Shown one piece after another: positions 5,070-5,178 of a stretch of 5,178 nucleotides of DNA. A program made the translations under genes and the position numbers. A model generated the notes under the pieces. That model was not told the origin of the DNA. It ran no database searches and saw only the letters and a program-made list of their open reading frames with translations. Within the stretch, counting starts at the first letter, position 1. Each line of letters starts with the position of its first letter. The stretch is taken from the NCBI GenBank assembly GCA_030618475.1, contig JAUXDG010000209.1:1-5178 (forward strand), in the 5' to 3' direction. The DNA is from Gammaproteobacteria bacterium (lineage in GTDB: Bacteria; Pseudomonadota; Gammaproteobacteria; DSM-19610).

Positions 5070-5078
5070 TCGGGTCAA
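5048..5078 (-). promoter_or_regulatory. Candidate divergent promoter facing left over the same dyad
   Basis: On the minus strand, TTGACC (5078 to 5073) and TATACT (5053 to 5048) are separated by 19 bp, again a MerR-like spacer. TTGACCC and GGGTCAA at 5038-5044 and 5072-5078 form a perfect 7-bp inverted repeat. The dyad is less well placed for this direction because it overlaps the -10. No gene-sized frame lies downstream. Confidence 0.35.
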
Positions 5079-5093
5079 TATTAGGAGACGGCC

Positions 5094-5178
5094 ATGACGC
5101 TGTTAAATATCGGACAAGTCGCCAAACTAACGGGAGTAACAGTGGAGACCGTGAGATTCTACGAAAAGCAGGGCCTGA
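5094..5178 (+). CDS. MerR-family transcriptional regulator (5' end only)
   Basis: The first 28 codons before the window ends give a typical MerR N-terminus: NIGQVAKLTGVTVETVRFYE followed by KQGL. This is the winged-helix DNA-binding unit, with the helix-turn-helix at ~6-24 and the R-F-Y-E signature at 21-24. The R-F-Y form is usual in metal-responsive members such as MerR, CadR, ZntR and CueR, but the metal-binding cysteines lie in the missing C-terminal part, so the inducer cannot be stated. ATG 5094 is supported by AGGAG at 5083-5087, 6 nt upstream. Its own promoter carries a MerR-type dyad with a 20-bp spacer. Any transport or detoxification genes under its control would lie to the right of the window. 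Confidence 0.93.
   Translation, partial: MTLLNIGQVAKLTGVTVETVRFYEKQGL

Noticed and set aside
1..5178. CRISPR array, tRNA, rRNA or transposase gene
   Set aside because: No regularly spaced repeats, cloverleaf-like segments, rRNA stretches or transposase motifs were seen on either strand.

Overview
The window looks like chromosomal DNA of a Gram-negative proteobacterium, most likely a gammaproteobacterium. The signs are a lipoprotein signal, SPOR-like domains, a YcfJ-like protein, an OMPLA (PldA) remnant and a PEP-CTERM-class protein with a VPIPAAAW sorting signal. A free-living aquatic or sediment lineage is a guess from the sorting signal; no gene here fixes the genus.

Left part (1-3348): a tightly packed, GC-rich, rightward gene run. 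It starts with the 3' end of an unknown gene. Next comes an outer-membrane-type lipoprotein with two CsgG/FlgO/TolB-like modules and a DUF4384-like C-terminus. Then follow a single-pass membrane protein with a C-terminal SPOR-like domain, a secreted SLT-type lytic transglycosylase that also ends in a SPOR-like domain, and a small exported YcfJ-like protein lacking the glycine-zipper segment. Junctions are 7 nt, a 4-nt ATGA overlap, 2 nt and 5 nt, so the genes are probably co-transcribed from a promoter left of the window. Together they suggest an envelope assembly that binds and cuts peptidoglycan and contacts the outer membrane. I do not recognise it as a named system.

Middle (3349-3961): the last ~85 codons of an outer membrane phospholipase A (pldA) remain in frame but without the catalytic part, so this is a pseudogene remnant. 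A 295-bp gene-free stretch follows. It contains a hairpin just after the remnant, a 7-bp direct repeat with an 11-bp period typical of OmpR/PhoB-type sites, and an AT-rich promoter-like segment.

Right part (3962-5178): a secreted, Ser/Ala/Asn-rich PEP-CTERM-class protein with a strong terminator, then about 315 bp of gene-free DNA with a second hairpin and several inverted and direct repeats. Last is the start of a MerR-family regulator, cut by the window edge. Its own promoter has the long spacer and central dyad expected for MerR control, and a mirror-image promoter candidate faces the gene-free stretch. Base composition falls from clearly GC-rich on the left to near 50% or lower on the right, with the change near the pldA breakpoint.
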